Assembly: GCA_011525625.1 (NCBI GenBank)
Contig: WYAX01000012.1
Span: forward strand, 558,001 to 622,000
Source of the DNA: Nitrospira defluvii
GTDB lineage: Bacteria > Nitrospirota > Nitrospiria > Nitrospirales > Nitrospiraceae
Length of the DNA: 64,000 nucleotides
Reading direction: 5' to 3'
The translations under genes and the position numbers were made by a program. The notes under the pieces were generated by a model that saw only the letters and a list, made by a program, of their open reading frames with translations, searched no databases and was not told the origin of the DNA. Below are positions 61,367 to 64,000 of the stretch, piece after piece. Each line of letters opens with the position of its first letter. Position 1 is the first letter of the stretch.

Positions 61367-64000
61367 ATGTCGAATCAGGTCGCGACGCGTAATTGTGAAC
61401 AAGTTGTGATCGGCCCTTGCGGGCCTGAGGATGGCCAAATCGTTCCGGCCCCTGAGAGGAAAAAAACGAGTGAGGCCTGGTCGCTCTCCATCGCTGAGCG
61501 ACGTGCTTCGCGCCGTCTGACGCTTCGTGTGCCTACCCAGCTTCGATTCCAAGGACAGATGTGGAAGGGGACGACGAGGAGCATCAGCCTCGGTGGACTC
61601 TCGATGGAGTTTGCCTCGGAGATTCCCGCGATGCTCAATCAGCAGATGATGCTGAGCCTCGGCCGGGAAGCCGCCGGGGTCGAGAGTGTGGGCATGGTCT
61701 GCGGTATCCGCGCCTCCGAAGATGCGCCCGGGTTGGGGACGGTGCGCGCCAAGATGACCTTGGCCATCCAGTTTATTCATCTGAGCGCCGCCGACGAGCG
61801 GGTGTTGGCGGGATTGCTGAGCGAGGGGCATACCGGGATAAAGGAACTTCGTGTGACCGCAGTATTGGTTGCCCAGGAGCAGGAGGAGGCCTTGATCGAA
61901 GCCGGCGCGTCCCCCGCACCGATCGCTCCGGCTCGCTTGGCGCTGGTGCGGGGGACTGAGCGTCCTCGCCACGAACGGCGACGTCAACCACGGGTGGTCG
62001 TCGGATTGAGCACGGAGGTCAGCCTTAGAAATCAAGCGGGGGGGCGACTGTGTTCCGAGGCATTGACGACGGATCTCACATCGAACGGCGCCTGTGTCCG
62101 CCTCTCGGTCGACGAGGATGTGCTTGGCTCTGAGCTTGAACTGCGGTGGACATCAGCCAGCGCTCCTCAGGGCATGTCCGGGGATGTCATGCCGTCCGGG
62201 CTCTGTTCGGTGGTGGGTGAGGTCGTCTGGACGAAGCCTGGTTCGGCCGATGCGCGCCCGGGGTGTGTGCCGGTGGCAGGGCGGACCGTGTTGGCGGGAG
62301 TGCGGTTTCTTCCGGTTGCGAAGCAGGCCGAAGATGTCATCGAACATCTATTGGCGCAGGTCCCAGCCGGAGGCGTGGAGTCTCGATCGGAAGGTCCTTC
62401 CGTCATCAGTGAGTTTTCGGAATGTGCCCGTCCTTCAGGAGACCGAATCGTGCTGTGCCATGACCGTTCGCGCACGGCCTCGGTCGACGATGCGCCGATT
62501 GTGATCTTGGCTCCCGGATATGGGGAGAGCAAGCGCGACTATGTGCCGCTGGCGTATTACCTCGCGGGCAACGGCTTTCATGTCGTGCGATATGACAATG
62601 TCAATCATGTCGGGGAGAGTGACGGCCTGGTCACGCAATTCCGTCTTGAGGACATGGAGACTGATTTGGAGACCGTGCTCGACTATGTGGCCGGTCAATG
62701 GCCTGGTCGCCCCATCGGTCTTGTGGCCACCAGCCTCGCCGGACGTGTGGCTCTCAAGGTCACAGGGCGTGTCCCCCACGTGCGCTTGCTGATGTTGATC
62801 AACGGCATTATGGATGTCCGGCATACGTTGCAGGCGGTTCACCAAGAGGATCTGATCGGCGAGCATCTGGGCGGTGTGCGCAAGGGCGTAGTGAATATCC
62901 TTGGGCTGACGATCGATGCCGATCGGTGGCTTGCGCATGCGGTTCAGGCTGGGTATGCGGATGTCGCTACGACACAGCGCGATGCCGAGCGTTTGCGGAC
63001 TCCGGTCGTGTTGTTCCATGCCGAGCAGGATGCCTGGGTCGATCCGGCGTCCATCGCTGCCGTGGCTGAGGCAATGGGTCCGAATCTGCGCCACTCCTTT
63101 GAGGTACCCGGTGCCTTGCATCGCCTCCAGGAAAGTCCGCGAAAGGCCCGGACCGTCTATCGCCAAATCGCCTTGTGTTGTCAGCAGGAGCTGTGGCCGG
63201 GGCGGCGTCAGGAACGGATCGTGGAACCCTCGCATCGGGAGATCGGGGCGCAGAATCGGGTCGAACGTGAGCGGAGCAAGACGCGCCGGCCGATGAGAAA
63301 GTCCGACCACGTGGCCTTCTGGCAGGACTATCTGCACAATTTTCAGACCATCCCGAATGTGGCCGACTTCTGGCGGCTGATGGATCATCTCTATCGTTTA
63401 ATGGGCGAGTGTCACCAGGGAGAACGGATTCTGGATGCGGGTTGCGGGAACGGCAACTTCGGCGTGTTTCTCCAGCTGAATGAGGCGTTCCGGCAGCGAT
63501 ATGCGCGTCGCGGGAACTTCCTTTCACCTGAATACGTGGGACTCGATTTTGTGCCTGCGGCGTTGTCGCAGGCGCAGGTCAACTTCGAGCAAGTGGCCGC
63601 GGCGCTGCAGGGACAATTTTACGAAGGGTTGCGGGCTTATGTGCCGATGTCGATGCGCCTGTGCCAGGCGGACTTGGAAAGCCCGCTGCCGTTTCCGGAC
63701 CAGTCCTTCGATCGTGTCGTCTGCAACCTCGTGCTCGGCTATGTGCGCGATCCGTTGTCGACGCTGAGAGAGTATCTGCGCGTCTTGGCTCCTCACGGAC
63801 GGCTGGTGATTTCCAATCTGAAACCCTACGCAGACCTCTCAGCGATCTATCGTAATTTTGTGGAGACGGCACAGACGCCGGATCAGATCGAGGAAGGTCG
63901 TCGTCTCCTTGATAATTCTGGTAGAATCAAGGAACGCGAAGGCGAAGGCACGTTTCAGTTCCACTACCAGGCTGAATTCGAAGGACTCTTACGCGCAGCG
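61367..64000 (+). CDS. PilZ-PilZ-alpha/beta hydrolase-methyltransferase fusion (runs off window)
   Basis: At least 878 residues, open at the right edge. Two PilZ-like domains (residues about 45-160 and 205-325) each begin with an Arg-rich motif (RRASRRLTLRVPTQLRF; RHERRRQPRVVVGLS) and have SISLGGLSMEF or LTSNGACVRL. Such domains bind cyclic di-GMP. An alpha/beta hydrolase follows (about 365-600): LAPGYGESKRDYVPLAYYLAGNGF resembles LuxD-type acyltransferases, VATSLAG holds the nucleophile Ser, HAEQDAWVD the Asp and GALHRL the His. A SAM methyltransferase ends the visible part (LDAGCGNGNFGVF; LPFPDQSFDRVVCNLVLGYV). GGGGAGG precedes the ATG. Confidence 0.85.
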   Translation, partial: MSNQVATRNCEQVVIGPCGPEDGQIVPAPERKKTSEAWSLSIAERRASRRLTLRVPTQLRFQGQMWKGTTRSISLGGLSMEFASEIPAMLNQQMMLSLGREAAGVESVGMVCGIRASEDAPGLGTVRAKMTLAIQFIHLSAADERVLAGLLSEGHTGIKELRVTAVLVAQEQEEALIEAGASPAPIAPARLALVRGTERPRHERRRQPRVVVGLSTEVSLRNQAGGRLCSEALTTDLTSNGACVRLSVDEDVLGSELELRWTSASAPQGMSGDVMPSGLCSVVGEVVWTKPGSADARPGCVPVAGRTVLAGVRFLPVAKQAEDVIEHLLAQVPAGGVESRSEGPSVISEFSECARPSGDRIVLCHDRSRTASVDDAPIVILAPGYGESKRDYVPLAYYLAGNGFHVVRYDNVNHVGESDGLVTQFRLEDMETDLETVLDYVAGQWPGRPIGLVATSLAGRVALKVTGRVPHVRLLMLINGIMDVRHTLQAVHQEDLIGEHLGGVRKGVVNILGLTIDADRWLAHAVQAGYADVATTQRDAERLRTPVVLFHAEQDAWVDPASIAAVAEAMGPNLRHSFEVPGALHRLQESPRKARTVYRQIALCCQQELWPGRRQERIVEPSHREIGAQNRVERERSKTRRPMRKSDHVAFWQDYLHNFQTIPNVADFWRLMDHLYRLMGECHQGERILDAGCGNGNFGVFLQLNEAFRQRYARRGNFLSPEYVGLDFVPAALSQAQVNFEQVAAALQGQFYEGLRAYVPMSMRLCQADLESPLPFPDQSFDRVVCNLVLGYVRDPLSTLREYLRVLAPHGRLVISNLKPYADLSAIYRNFVETAQTPDQIEEGRRLLDNSGRIKEREGEGTFQFHYQAEFEGLLRAA

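Noticed and set aside
62435..63388. Minus-strand frame of 317 codons at the right edge
   Set aside because: The plus-strand PilZ-hydrolase-methyltransferase gene is continuous across it and carries clear motifs.

Overview
The window looks like a piece of a Nitrospira-type genome (phylum Nitrospirota). The strongest evidence is a complete Pup/UBact proteasome locus (ARC/Mpa ATPase, Dop, a Pup-like modifier ending in Arg-Thr-Gly-Glu, PrcB, PrcA, PafA) in a high-GC background that also carries lipoproteins, an outer-membrane-type protein, an HME-RND pump and PilZ proteins, all pointing to a Gram-negative cell. The genus is an inference; no rRNA or other marker gene is present.

Bases 1 to about 27.2 kb are accessory DNA, visibly lower in GC than the rest. 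Two 46-bp copies of a tRNA 3' end (probably tRNA-Thr, anticodon CGT), at 21297-21342 and 27158-27203, mark integration sites. Neither copy has its 5' half nearby, so the intact tRNA gene should lie left of the window, and the stretch left of 21.3 kb is probably the right part of another element in the same tRNA gene.

That left part (0.3-20.8 kb) is dense in predicted immunity or programmed-death proteins. A minus-strand operon encodes TIR-TM-WD40, a degenerate ClpB-like AAA+ domain fused to TIR, and a second TIR-TM-WD40. A plus-strand cluster then encodes a DUF2235 hydrolase, a membrane protein, a PF10137-type TIR protein, a glycerophosphodiester phosphodiesterase and a large lipase-CHAT (caspase-like) fusion. 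A third TIR-TM-WD40 gene is split by an intact IS3-family element, and a decayed fourth WD40 gene is cut off by an IS3 remnant. The cluster combines NAD-type effectors, lipid-attacking enzymes and a caspase-like protease, and is the best candidate here for an undescribed system.

Between the tRNA fragments sits a 5.9-kb integrative element: tyrosine integrase, AlpA-like HTH, Rep_trans-type replication initiator, hairpins resembling an origin, and cargo (an orphan Imm53, two membrane or secreted proteins, a lipoprotein). Repeated integrase arm-like sites suggest it grew by accretion.

The chromosome proper begins at about 27.2 kb: a DUF433 antitoxin with a truncated DUF5615 partner, GH15 glucoamylase/trehalase, cytochrome P450, HME-RND pump, two membrane glycan-related proteins, and a dedicated sortase system (sortase, VIT/vWA LPXTG target, OmpA-family protein) preceded by a CHASE2-sigma54 activator and a plausible sigma54 promoter. 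A long minus-strand run (TPR, membrane, HIT and secreted proteins) lies behind it. Plus-strand genes for an HD protein, YjbQ, an HtrA protease and the proteasome operon follow. The window ends in a large, incomplete PilZ-PilZ-hydrolase-methyltransferase gene.
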